DNA of 64,000 bases from Actinostola sp. cb2023 (taxonomy: Eukaryota > Cnidaria > Anthozoa > Actiniaria > Actinostolidae). Positions within the stretch are counted from its first letter, which is position 1; every line of letters begins with the position of its first letter. A model generated the notes under the pieces. That model did not search any database and was not told where the DNA came from. It saw only the letters and a list, made by a program, of their open reading frames with translations. A program made the position numbers and the translations under genes. Of this stretch, positions 36,585-47,161 are shown one piece after another. The stretch is taken from positions 546,001 through 610,000 of the forward strand of contig JAUJYZ010001379.1 of the NCBI GenBank assembly GCA_033675265.1. Direction: 5' to 3'.

Positions 36585-39500
36585 CCATTATCAAGCCCTG
36601 TATTTATTGGAATTCATCCACACTGGATGCATATTTGGCCACGCTTCGCTAGGAGTTCCAGCTGATCATCCCACCCGCCGAGTGAACGCTCAATGAGCGA
36701 ATAGTTTACAAATAAAATTGTCGCCGAAAATCCGACTGGAAGCCTTTCTCGGTCAAAAATAAACTCCATTAACAAATGACGTCATTTTTCTGCAATTTCA
36801 TTGGCTCAGAATATCGTGATTGACAGCATCTATCACGTGATACATGCATGGTATTCGCGGGGTTGTGCGCGAGTTGTCATCCCAACAGTGCTGTGAGAAA
36901 GGTGAGTTTGTTGTTGAGCTGTCTCGGCTTAGAAAATTGCTTAATTTAGCGCAAATATGCCTCTTTCGTAGAATATTTGAGCCTAGTTTTATGAAGTATA
37001 AAGTTTCCCAGCTGAAAGCACTAACTATTTGTGCAAAAGCTTTAATTTTTGTGCACAATTTGGCTTGAATTTGCACTTCTGGCTCTGCACGTGCAAAAGT
37101 TCCGTTCAAAGTTTCTCGCTTCACAAACAGCTGAAACTTCAGAATTTGAAACATTTACAGCTAGAAAGTCCTAGTATATACTTTGATTCTGTTTTTGGAG
37201 AATTTGTCGTTCAAAACTGCAAAAATTTTAGCGAAGCTCATTTGCAACAGCGAGATGAAGTGAACAACGCCATTTTGGGCGGATTTTCAATAACATTCCT
37301 TCAAAAGTTTCCGTTTTCTTGAATGAACTTCATCTTGGAATGATTCTTTCTCGTTGTTTGAATGCATTGGCGCCATGAATGTAAAGTTGTGAAACGTGGC
37401 AATTTGTCTCATTAGCTTTGAAACTAATGGCGCGAATATTTCAGCAAGGAATTTTTCTTCTTTGAAAAGTTGTTAATAATTATTATTCTAAAGCTGCATA
37501 ATTCTAGTTTATTGTGGTACGGTATATGTATTTTTGAAACTTTTTGTTATCTATTTATCTCAAATAATGTTAAATGTCTAATTTATTATTTTTCATTCCA
37601 TTTTAGCAAACGACTTTCTTCTCATACAACGTATAAGAAGGTTAGTGGGCGCTCAACGGATCTCAAACAAACCAAAACCTGTCCAGTTTTCAATATAGAT
37701 TTGGCTATGTTTGTTAAATTGTTTGAGATGGCCGCTGAGAGATTTAGTTTATGGGGGCCAGAAGTTCCTAATTCGAATATGGAACGTACAACGAATTAAG
37801 TTTAGAAAAAATGAGTTCGTTTTCCTTGTGATGAATCAAATTGTCATTGTCGCTATCTCGTTTTCGTGTTGTTATGTTTGCGGTATAGATGTCGTTTGTG
37901 CCTGTGAGAACAAACGCCCCTCGTGGCGTGCTTGCTTGTCTTCCATTCTCCACTAGGAGGGGGGGGGGGGAGGGGGGCGTGCTTGCTTGTCTTCCATTCT
38001 CCACTAGGGGGGGGGGGGGGGGGGGGGGTTGGGGGGAGGGGAAATGAGCCCCTCGTGTGGGGTGCCTGTTGGCTACAGGCTGTGTTGGAGGTGTTTTGTA
38101 CCGTGTTTGTAACTGTTGCCGCTGATGAACAAATTTAACCCATCGGTACATTGTTTTGGACCTGTGGTCACAAGGAAAAGGCATTCATTCTAGATTGTAG
38201 ACATCAAAAAATAAAAAACAAAACAAGTCTAGCTAGGACTAGGAGGGTATCCGTACATCAAGTATGGACCCAGGGGGTAAATTAGTAGAGGCTACCACTT
38301 TAAAGTAGTTGTGTTTGTTAGATTTGACTGGTCAATCGGCCAGGGTCAATCGGCCAATCAGTTAGATTAGCTTTCCAATATCTTAGCCTACGAGATGGCA
38401 ACGCTGGACCAACGTACGATACATACAATGGACCTGGATGCAATACAACACTTTCATGGCACCATAGTCTGAGTCATTGATCAGTAGTGTAGCTAGAGTG
38501 CGGTCATTAATTTTACGCGGTACTGGTCAGTCGACACACAACGCATACACCTAAACTACGCGGCGCCTAGGGTTAGTTTTTTTTCCGATCTTCGGTACTT
38601 AGGTTAACGCTGGCCAGACCGTACCATATAACTGAGACACAGTCAGGGTTTGGGCTTCCTTTGTCGGGACCCTTTGGAACGTCCGCAAGTGTACCAATTA
38701 TAAGATTGTAGTTTTCCCTTTTTTCATTTCCCATTACGTTTGTTTTCATTTCTTCAAACCCTGACTACCCAAGTGTCTCCGCGACAATGACTGCTACTCT
38801 AGACTGGAATGCTTAAAGATCTGAGCGATGCCTTCTTTGTCCCTACATTCAGACATCCTTTCCCTCCCACAATGCATCAGTTACTTTGGCTCGTATTGTA
38901 ATTTCTTTATCCGTCGCTCAGAGTCTTTCAGAATTCCAGTGTCCATTCCGATCAATCCGTTGTCCATTCCGATCAATCCGTTGTCCCGTTGTCCATTCGA
39001 GTCGGTCAGTTCGGTCTAGTAAGTAATTGTAACAAAATGTTGTACATGCTCTGAAAATTAAAATCGTGCTAAAAGTCACCGGGATTTCTAGTGATTTTTA
39101 TCCGATTTTTCTTTCAAAACATTTGATTCTTTTACAGCCAAGTCTACCAAGAACAACCAATCTCGGTTGCGACGACGAGTACAGTCTTCAATAGATTATT
39201 GATTCAGTGGTAGCCTCTTAGCTTAGCTTTTGAGTTTGTTCAGTTCTAATTTTTAATATCAATCAGTAATTAGTTAATTGTTTGAATGCTCAATATTTTT
39301 ATTAATAATTTAAATGTGATTAATAGAAATATTGAAAAACTAAAAAGGTTGTCACGTGATTTGTCATTGTTCTTCAGCATTGAAAACGTCTGTGTTGTAC
39401 GGTACATTTCGATTCTCGTAGGTGCATGGTATGTTAATTATATATCGATTTTAGTCGGCTTGAATTCGTCGATATGTCGATAGTTCCTTGTTTTTTATAA

Positions 39501-42500
39501 AGTCGTACTTTTTGGACGGACCTCCATGCTCGAGTCCAGGGATGCTCTTCGGAGTGGGCTCGGATGAAAAGGCGTCACCCGAGCCCGCGCCGAAGAGCAC
39601 CGCTGGACTCTAGAGCAAGGGAGACCTCATGTGACTTTATGCTAGATTTATAGCTAGGTGTATTAGTTTCGTCGTACCACGTACTCTGTCGTACTTCTTG
39701 GTGGCCTGATATGACCGTTAATGCCAGGTTTATAGCTACGTACTCTGTCGTACTTCTTGGGGCCTCGTGTGGCTTATGCCAGGTTTATAGCTACGTACTC
39801 TGTCGTACTTCTTGGGGCCTCATGTGCTTAATGCCAGGTTTATAGCTACGTACTCTGTCGTACTTCTTGGGGCCTCATGTGGCTTATGCCAGGTTTATAG
39901 CTACATACTCTGTCGTACATCTTGGAGCCTCGTGTGGCTTATGCCAGGTTTATAGCTACGTACTCTGTCGTACTTCTTGGGGCCTCATGTGCTTAATGCC
40001 AGGTTTATAGCTACGTACTCTGTCGTATTTCTTGGGGCCTCGTGTGGCTTATGCCAGGTTTATAGCTACGTACTCTGTCGTACTTCTTGGGGCCTCATGT
40101 GGCTTATGCCAGGTTTATAGCTACGTACTCTGTCGTACTTCTTGGGGCCTCGTGTGGCTTATGCCAGGTTTATAGCTACGTACTCTGTCGTACTTCTTGG
40201 GGCCTCGTGTGGCTTATGCCAGGTTTATAGCTACGTACTCTGTCGTACTTCTTCTGATATGACTTAATGCTAGGTTTATAGCTACGTACTCTGTCGTACT
40301 TCTAATTGGGGCCTCGTGTGGCTTATGCCAGGTTTATAGCTACGTACTCTGTCGTACTTCTTGGGGCCTCGTGTGGCTTATGCCAGGTTTATAGCTACGT
40401 ACTCTGTCGTACTTCTAATTGGGGCCTCGTGTGGCTTATGCCAGGTTTATAGCTACGTACTCTGTCGTACTTCTTCTGATATCACTTAATGCTAGGTTTA
40501 TAGCTACGTACTCTGTCGTACTTCTTCTGATATGACTTAAATGCTAGGTTTATAGCTACGTACTCTGTCGTACTTCTTGGGGCCTCATGTGGCTTATGCC
40601 AGGTTTATAGCTACGTACTCTGTCGTACTTCTTGGGTCCTCGTGTGGCTTATGCCAGGTTTATAGCTACGTACTCTGTCGTACTTCTTCTGATATGACTT
40701 AATGCTAGGTTTATAGCTACGTACTCTGTCGTACTTCTTGGGGCCTCATGTGCTTAATGCCAGGTTTATAGCTACGTACTCTGTCGTATTTCTTGGGGCC
40801 TCGTGTGGCTTATGCCAGGTTTATAGCTACGTACTCTGTCGTACTTCTTGGGGCCTCGTGTGGCTTATGCCAGGTTTATAGCTACGTACTCTGTCGTACT
40901 TCTTGGGGCCTCGTGTGGCTTATGCCAGGTTTATAGCTACGTACTCTGTCGTACTTCTAATTGGGGCCTCGTGTGGCTTATGCCAGGTTTATAGCTACGT
41001 ACTCTGTCGTACTTCTTCTGATATGACTTAATGCTAGGTTTATAGCTACGTACTCTGTCGTACTTCTTCTGATATGACTTAATGCTAGGTTTATAGCTAC
41101 GTACTCTGTCGTACTTCTTGGGGCCTCATGTGGCTTATGCCAGGTTTATAGCTACGTACTCTGTCGTACTTCTTGGGGCCTCGTGTGGCTTATGCCAGGT
41201 TTATAGCTACGTACTCTGTCGTACTTCTTCTGATATGACTTAATGCTAGGTTTATAGCTACGTACTCTGTCGTACTTCTTCTGATATGACTTAATGCTAG
41301 GTTTATAGCTACGTACATGTACTCTGTCGTACTTCTTCTGATATGACTTAATGCTAGGTTTATAGCTGGGTATTACTCTGTACTTCTTGGAGACCTCATG
41401 TGACTTTATCGTCTCTCCATTTTCCAAAACAACTCTTTTCGACTTTCTATACTACTGTTTTCAGCCGAGATTTTGGTTGGGTTTTCAACGACTTTTTTTC
41501 TGCGACATTTTTTTCGCCAACATCATTTTGGGTTTTCAACGACTTTTTGGGGGTCTTCAACGATGTTTGGTCCGCCAACAACATTTTGGGTTTTCAACGA
41601 CTTTTTTAGGTTTTCAACGACTTTTGGTCCGCCAACAACATTTTGGGTTTTCAACGACTTTTTGGGGTTTTCAACGACTTTTGCCCGCCAACAACATTTT
41701 GGGTTTTCAACGACTTTTTTAGGTTTTCGACGACTTTTGTCCGCCAACAACATTTTGGGTTTTCAACGACTTTTGGGGTTTTTCAACGACTTTTGGGGGT
41801 TTTCAACGACTTTTGGTCCGCCAACAACATTTTGGGTTTTCAACGACTTTTGGGGTTTTTCAACGACTTTTGGGGGTTTTCAACGACTTTTTGGGGGTTT
41901 TCAACGACCACTTACTCTCATATCGTGAAGTCTTTAACCCTCCCGAAGGCTGTGTGTCTGCATAGGTGGAGGACTACGTTTCCAGAGACCTAATTTTGGC
42001 TTTCAATTTCGGGCAGTCTCTGGTTTTTCGTAGCTGGTAGCGCACGAACGCGTCACCATTTTCGAGTATTTTGTAGCTTTTCAACCGTTTTCGTTGTGTC
42101 GACGACTTTCTGAGGTTTTCTTCAGATCAGTTTCATTATGTGCTAAAGACGGATTTTTCGATTTTGGATTTTGCTGCCTCCAACACCAACACAAACTCTG
42201 TAGTGTACTAGAGCACGCTTGGCATCGTCCAAGAGGACTGGGTGCGACTCCCAGTGGGGTTCATATGGGTGTTGCTTCGTAGCACTAAATGGCTAAATGG
42301 CAGAATAGTTGCATAAACTGAGAAAAAATATGAATTTAATAAATATAATATCATTTTTTGAAAGACCATACATAGTCTAGTAATACATCAAAAGCCCATC
42401 AATTTAAATGAAACCATCGTAAAGTTATAACTATTCGAATTCTAGCAATTGCATGGAAACGAGGCTAGTCAGGGACCGGTCAGAAATTAGAGGGGGGAGG

Positions 42501-45500
42501 GCTGGTGCAATATTTTTTTACCATGACTAATTTTTCGATACCCTCCCCCAATTTGCTGCAAGGAAAATTGCGACCCTCCCCTCATATGATACATAAAATG
42601 TTATTTAACTGTCTGCAGAGTTTCATTTAGCAGATTATCTAGAGAAACAATGATATTACTCGGCGGGATGCCTGTGTCAGATGCCGAGTCTTAAAATGGG
42701 CAATTACCGAAGGAGTCTGAATGATTATAGTTTTGCCTGGTCAAGCAATTAAAGTACTCGAAGTACTTTTGTATATGATTATTGTGTACTGTCTTCGAAG
42801 TGTGCGAAGTGTTTACTTCTGCCTTGCAATCTCGGTCTGTCTTGAAGTGTTTTCTCTCGGATGTTCATGGCTGATCTGATCCCATACTTTCACTAGTAAG
42901 TTTCCCAGTAAGCACATGTATTATTCGTTTTATTACTGAGTTTGTAAAAACTACAGTTGATTAATTTGTGAAATCATTTTGCAAGGAATTCATATTTATT
43001 TAGCAGATTTTAGTTTGATTAACACTGTTCAAGGTTTTAGCAATTATTGAAATAGTTCTCTAAAATCTAAGGATGTTTTTTCGATTTTACTATCACACTT
43101 CAAGACAGACCGAGATTGCAAGGCAGAAGTAAACACTTCGCACACTTCGAAGACAGTACACAATAATCATTAGCCAGCCGTTTATATAATTCTGAGCTGG
43201 CCATTGAGTGCCGCTCTACAGAGTCACGCAATGAGTAACCAAACACTGTTTTAGTCACGCTGCGAGGAAATTATGTTTTAAATTGTTCACATTAGGCTGA
43301 GCTTCATTATCAAGAGGCCTGAGTTCACATGCACTAAAGCCTGTTTCACACTAGCGTCGTAAGCGTCGGAATAAGCCAGTTCAGAGTTTAAGAATAAGGT
43401 TCAGTGTGCATGCGATTTTATCCCGAATTTATCACCTTCAGATTTTGTTATTTAAAAATAACACAAACATTAACAAAAGAAGGTGATATAATCGGGATAA
43501 AATCGCATGCGCACTGAACCTTATTCTTAAACTCCGAACTGGCTTATTGGATTCTGATTCCAACTCCGATTATTAGTTCACACTGGTCATAAGCTCCTCT
43601 TATGATTCCGATTCCGCTTCTGCCACTTCGGACCTGCGACGCTAGTGTGAACCAGGCATAATATAGCATCTAGTTCTATATTTTGGTCACTCGGCCCTTG
43701 GCTAGTCACAGTTTCAGCTGATCATCTCAGCCATCCACTGAGTGAATGCTCAATGAGCGTCTAGTTATCTATTATTTGAAATGAGAATGGCTCATGATTA
43801 GCACGTCTGAACTAGGCCTTATAAGCATCACATGGTAAAGGCAGAGCTTACCTGATATAAGTCTTGTGTAGCTTCAACAGAAGAAGCATCATTTCTATCA
43901 TCTCGTCATCTTGATCAGCAAACATCTCCAACAGTATCTCACAGTGTTTGGTCTCATTGATTCCTTCCTTACCAAGTTTACCTGTTGCAGTGTTACCTAA
44001 CAGATTATTGCACCATGTAGTTATAACCTTGAAGATAAATCCTGAGGAATCTGTAATAAAAAGAACAGAGTGTCTGATCATTATAACTTATTTATTTATA
44101 TAATGTACATTAATTTTATATGTTGTAGTTTAAAATGATTTATGGTTCAATTTAAATTGAACCGGTTCTAGTATAATTATAGATAGTACGTATTATGGAA
44201 GACATTATAGTATTTTAAGTACCTTGAGGTTAGGCTTAGGGTTAGTATTGGGGAAGACTATATAGTAATCAAGTACCTTGGGGTTAGGTTTAGGGTTAGC
44301 CAAAGGTAAGAGGTTCAAGTCCCAGTCAGGTAGGATATTTATTTGAAAAAAAATGCTAATTAGATATTAGTTCTAGATAGTTAGACAGACAGACAGTTAG
44401 GTAGATGAGAGGGGAGAAGATAGAGAGTGAAGGGAGTGAAGGAAGGGAGTGAAGGGAGGGAGGTGAACATTATTTAGTTCTTTTTAGGACTCCCCCCCCC
44501 CCCCCCCTAAAATTCGAAATTAAACCAGTTCAATTTAAATTGAACCAGTTTAATTAAAATTGAACCAAGGGATCATTTTAAACTACAACATATATATCAC
44601 ATACATGTAAGCTTCCCTTCAGTCTTGTCACACTGGCTTGAGTGTTTTTCAGCAACATGTAAATTGAGACCACTTCAAATAAAACTTTAAACAGTCTTCA
44701 AATGTGAATAATATTATTGTCCTGCTTTATCTTTTTATAATGGCTTACCATCTTTAGATTCTTGGAAATCATTCAACATAATTAGCGATGCTCTGATAAT
44801 CAACAAGGAGACTTGACAAAATATACCACCGTGAGATTTAGCCACATTTGAAGGGTTTATTTCGCTCCTCTTTAATGATATCACTTCTCCTCCAAAACCA
44901 TCAAAACCATTATATAAAGGAATGCTATCCAAAGCACCAAAGCTGATACAACTAGTAATGGCTGCAGCAGAATGAAGAGAAAGCATAGACAGAAACGTCT
45001 GATACATGTAATCTGTGCTTTCTTTTGGTAAGTTGTCGATGGCCATACAAGAAGACAGTAGCCCTAGAATTCCTTTCCAAACTTCTGAGGACAATTTTTT
45101 GACTTGTAAAACATGAGCGAACACTGGGATGATTCTCAGCAAGGTTTTGGAATTGTTGATTTCTGAGACATGGCTCGTTTCCCTGTCTACCGAATCACTC
45201 CATTTTTCACAATAGTTTTCCTTGAAAATATTACTACTTTGAAACTTTGACTGCCACTTGAGAAGTGCCGATAAAAAGCGAAGAAGTGATAAGAAATTTT
45301 GTTCATCTTTGCTTGATAATTCAATGCAGTTTGGACATAATTTCTGATGAACTTCTAAGCTGATCTTCATATGAATTTCTTGCAGCTTATCAGGTGAGGT
45401 ACCAGTGTTTCTGTATTCTGCAAAGTCTTTGTTCGTGCAGAGGTGCATGTAGCTGTCAACAATGTCCTTCCATAAAGGGACGTAGGATGAAAGAATTGAC

Positions 45501-46120
45501 TTCCAGTCTTTGATCATGAAATTAATACACACGGCATATCTGTGACCTTTGTGCTTATCATGTAGAGTAGAACTCAGACAAGTACAGAATGAAGGAGGAG
45601 CTTTCTCTTCTCTCAAGTTCTTCTCTGTACTTTCAGCACACACACCATTGATAAGCTGCTTCACCATTTCCATGAGATAGATTGCTTTCCACTTGTACTT
45701 CGAGCAATCAAGGAATAATCTTTGAAGTTGATATTTCTTGATTAGATATGGTTCGTACAGTAGAACTGAAGTAATGGCTTTGGTTGCCATGTAAACGATA
45801 TGCTGGTTAAAGACATCCATCAGAGGAGTCAACGTCAGGATGATGCTATTATCGACCAAGTAATTACAAATATCAGTGAGCCTTCCACAAGTCGCATTCC
45901 CTGACGAATATAGACTAAACATCCTGTGAATAATGGTGAGTTTTAATAGAATCTGATTAACTGATCCCGTGGAAGAACCCTTGTCATCAGCAACATTTCC
46001 TGACAGTGATAACTTGCCAACTTCAACATTCATTAACTCTTGAATTCCAAAAGAACTGAAAACTTCTTCAAAACAATGATTACCCAGAGTGAGAGAGTGA
46101 ATTTTCCTCAGTATGTCCAT
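34567..46120 (-). CDS. LINS1: Protein Lines homolog 1
   Basis: Three reverse exons: 44749-46120, 43852-44050 and 34567-35527. Phases match and give 843 residues; human LINS1 has 757. The Lines family has a conserved N-terminal helical region (here NQHIVYMATKAITSVLLYEP and FLDCSKYKWKAIYLMEMVKQ) and a C-terminal Lines domain (DHSVLVDFLISSETVFLEY, then ERLVYSGLFPYNASPLLRSL near the end), and both are present in order. Drosophila Lines modulates Wnt and other patterning signals; the vertebrate protein is linked to cognition, but its biochemistry is unclear. The extra length is an Asp-rich stretch of about 110 residues in exon 3 (34800-35140 region), coded by a GAT/GAC-type triplet repeat between the two Lines C-terminal blocks. 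Intron 2 is 8.3 kb and almost wholly transposon-derived. The start at 46118-46120 follows from frame and the nearby divergent OSTF1. Confidence 0.92.
34800..35140 (-). repeat. Asp-rich coding triplet repeat in LINS1
   Basis: GAT/GAC repeats in frame give runs such as DDDDDCGGCDDDD and NAAATCDDHDGDD in duplicated blocks of about 42 residues. The opposite strand reads as His-rich, which is only the antisense of the repeat. Confidence 0.85.
35680..35900. mobile_element. MITE with GGGTTCGTTCGATTGACC ends
   Basis: Ends GGGTTCGTTCGATTGACC and GGTCAATCGAACGCACCC extend inward through ATTCCAGAATAGGAATACAC and its complement. It lies in LINS1 intron 2, about 150 bases after the exon 3 acceptor in plus coordinates. 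Confidence 0.88.
36231..36554. repeat. ATT and GATAAT microsatellites with a 53-bp inverted repeat
   Basis: (ATT)n lies at 36235-36322. Arms 36346-36398 and 36501-36554 are near-perfect complements (for example AACCAGCGATAGGATGCGAC). They enclose (GATAAT)n at 36405-36480. The whole could form a cruciform. Confidence 0.85.
36704..39528. other. Cargo of the composite insertion, unique part
   Basis: Low-repeat sequence. A short frame from the ATG at 36845 (MHGIRGVVREL...) reaches a GT donor at 36902. A possible continuation starts after TTTTAG at 37606, and a terminal frame ending SRLRRRVQSSIDY follows an acceptor near 39138. These could be exons of an unrecognised cargo gene, but I cannot link them to a family. 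A duplication around a G tract is at 37916-38035. Confidence 0.25.
37916..38035. repeat. Direct duplication with G tracts
   Basis: GCGTGCTTGCTTGTCTTCCA followed by TTCTCCACTAGG and a G tract occurs at 37925-37975 and again at 37977-38030. Confidence 0.8.
39529..39613. other. GC-rich multi-stem hairpin at the head of a minisatellite
   Basis: GAGTCCAG pairs with CTGGACTC, GTGCTCTTCGG (complement CCGAAGAGCAC) pairs next, and GGGCTCGG with CCGAGCCC innermost, separated by small bulges and a short loop. Nothing else nearby is this GC-rich. It immediately precedes the 55-bp array. Confidence 0.7.
39640..41380. repeat. 55-bp minisatellite with GCTACGTACTCTGTCGTACT core
   Basis: About 32 units share GGTTTATAGCTACGTACTCT and GTCGTACTTCTT. 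The spacer between cores alternates between a GGGGCCTCGTGTGGCTTATG type and a CTGATATGACTTAATGC type. Array is inside the composite insertion. Confidence 0.95.
41470..41915. repeat. GGTTTTCAACGACTTTT tandem repeat
   Basis: About 20 copies of a 20-23-bp unit, with a higher-order unit that adds GTCCGCCAACAACATTTTG. Forward frames reading GFQRLF / GFSTTF are repeat products. Confidence 0.92.
42198..42255 (+). repeat. tRNA-like fragment (possible SINE head)
   Basis: TAGTGTACTAGAGCACG resembles a D arm, CTTGGCATCGTCCAAG an anticodon arm with an irregular 6-base loop, and CTGGGTGCGACTCCCAG a T arm. No closed acceptor stem is seen. A shorter relative (GGTAGAGCGTGCTCTTGCGG) is at 17009-17040. Confidence 0.3.
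42659..43763. mobile_element. Right-hand element of the composite pair
   Basis: Begins CTCGGCGGGATGCC and ends CAATGAGCGTCTAG. Contains a 73-bp near-perfect inverted repeat (42777-42848 and 43098-43170, around GTCTTCGAAGTGTGCGAAGT) and a nested MITE at 43338-43659. Confidence 0.6.
43338..43659. mobile_element. Nested foldback MITE with GCCTGTTTCACACTAGCGTC ends
   Basis: Ends GCCTGTTTCACACTAGCGTC and GACGCTAGTGTGAACCAGGC. A strong inner pair includes TAAGAATAAGGTTCAGTG and CACTGAACCTTATTCTTA, then GCATGCGATTTTATCCCGA and its complement. Confidence 0.85.
44119..44592. mobile_element. Non-autonomous element with TATGTTGTAGTTTAAAATGAT ends
   Basis: Ends TATGTTGTAGTTTAAAATGA and TCATTTTAAACTACAACATA with subterminal GGTTCAATTTAAATTGAACC palindromes. 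It fills most of LINS1 intron 1. Inside are two copies of ACCTTGGGGTTAGG-type sequence, GAGGTTCAAGTCCCAGTC (B-box-like), a GGGAGTGAAG repeat and a C tract. Confidence 0.8.
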
Positions 46121-47161
46121 TCTTGAATAAGGCCACGATCCCTCTAAAATGGAGCGAAATAGCTCGATTTTACAAAATTACAAAAACCTCCAGTCCGTCC
46201 GCCATTTTGTTTTGTTACGAGTAACCGCTGTACGAGTATCAGCAGGCTCAGTACTGTCATGCGCATTTTACTTCCTCCTTTTGTTCCAAACAAAAACTGA
46301 ACCAATCTCGTCCCCAGAGCCTGCGTTACTTTCGGCCAGCGACGAGAACGTAGGCTCTGGCATAATCCATTTTTTGGGAACAGGATTTCTTGTTCTTCCG
46401 GTTTTAGAGCGCATGCGCAAGTTAGCTGGGCAGTTGGTTGTCGATTCAAATTGTCGATTCAGTTTCAGTGGAATCCTTCGAAAGGTTTCATTAGGGAATA
46501 GAGTACGCTTTAAAAGCACTTGGTAAAGAAGATACAACAGTGAAAGAAGCGCAGTATCTGAAGTCTTTATTAAAAGCAGTGGTTTTACAGCAGAAGGATA
46601 CGCGAACAGTTCTTCCTACGGGTTTATATTTACTCGTGTCTACTTTACATATCAGTTAATTATTTGAATCTATCATCTTCATCTTCTCTGGTTATTGTTG
46701 TCTCTCCTTCAAATGTATTTCTTTTGAATCTTTCGCCTTCGTACGGCACCTCGATTGGCACCGCCTTTCAGTTGCTAGCCTAAAGAATATTAGATTTACG
46801 ATCGACATATGTTCTTTAATAACCATCACTCCGGGCCATCACTCTTCGTGTAAATTTTGAGCTTCGTTTGAAAGACACTTCGAGATACATATAAGCTTAG
46901 ATAAACTGGATTTTTCTCTGTGCTTAGATATTTTAATATTGCAGATCGAGGCGACATGTTGAAAATAACATGTCAATGAAACCGTTGAAAAATGTTAATT
47001 TTTGTTATTTCATTTCCGGAATCTTGCGCGTGCGTAGTTTCTAAAATGGAATAGCCAATCAAATTGTCTCAAAAATGGATTATGCCAGAGCCTACGTTCT
47101 CGTCGCTGGCCGAAAGTAACGCAGGCTCTGGGGACGAGATTGAAACTGAACAAGAAACAAT
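46121..47161. promoter_or_regulatory. LINS1/OSTF1 divergent intergenic region
   Basis: Start codons diverge with 1041 bases between them. About 0.83 kb of this is an inverted-repeat-bounded segment (46309-47142). The shared promoter, if any, has therefore been expanded, or is provided, by that segment. The right arm ends only 20 bases before the OSTF1 ATG. Confidence 0.5.
46309..47142. mobile_element. Segment bounded by 70-bp inverted repeats
   Basis: CTCGTCCCCAGAGCCTGCGT with the following CTTTCGGCCAGCGACGAG at the left is exactly inverted at 47070-47142. Each arm is itself partly palindromic (AGAGCCT...AGGCTCT). No open frame inside. Homology of the ends to a named family is not recognised. 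Confidence 0.75.

Larger units (their letters stand above)
36011..43763. mobile_element. Composite insertion bracketed by two related elements, TTA target duplication
   Basis: Starts CTCGGCGGGGCAACGCCGAG and ends GCTCAATGAGCGTCTAG, flanked by TTA on each side. An element of this family also ends internally at about 36703 (CGCTCAATGAGCGAATAG) and another starts at 42659 (CTCGGCGGGATGCC). So two copies (36011-36703 and 42659-43763) flank about 5.95 kb. Both carry GTTTCAGCTGATCAT or CAGCTGATCATC near the right end. Terminal hairpins, rather than clear inverted termini, mark both ends. TTA duplication would suit PIF/Harbinger; the hairpin next to a CTAG end recalls Helitrons. The class is undecided. 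Confidence 0.65.
35941..43822. mobile_element. TTAGGCCTAGTT-family MITE split by a 7.75-kb insertion
   Basis: 35941-36010 matches the reverse complement of the right half of the intact MITE at 3769-3895 (AAGGCCTAGTTC to CCTCATTA). 43764-43822 matches the other half (TTATCTATTATTTGAAATGA to GAACTAGGCCTTA). Joining the halves at one TTA restores the intact order CTCATTATCTATT. Confidence 0.8.

Noticed and set aside
36011..43763. Calling the composite insertion a Helitron
   Set aside because: The right end hairpin plus CTAG fits, but Helitrons make no target duplication and start with TC. Here a TTA duplication is visible and the left end is CTCGG.
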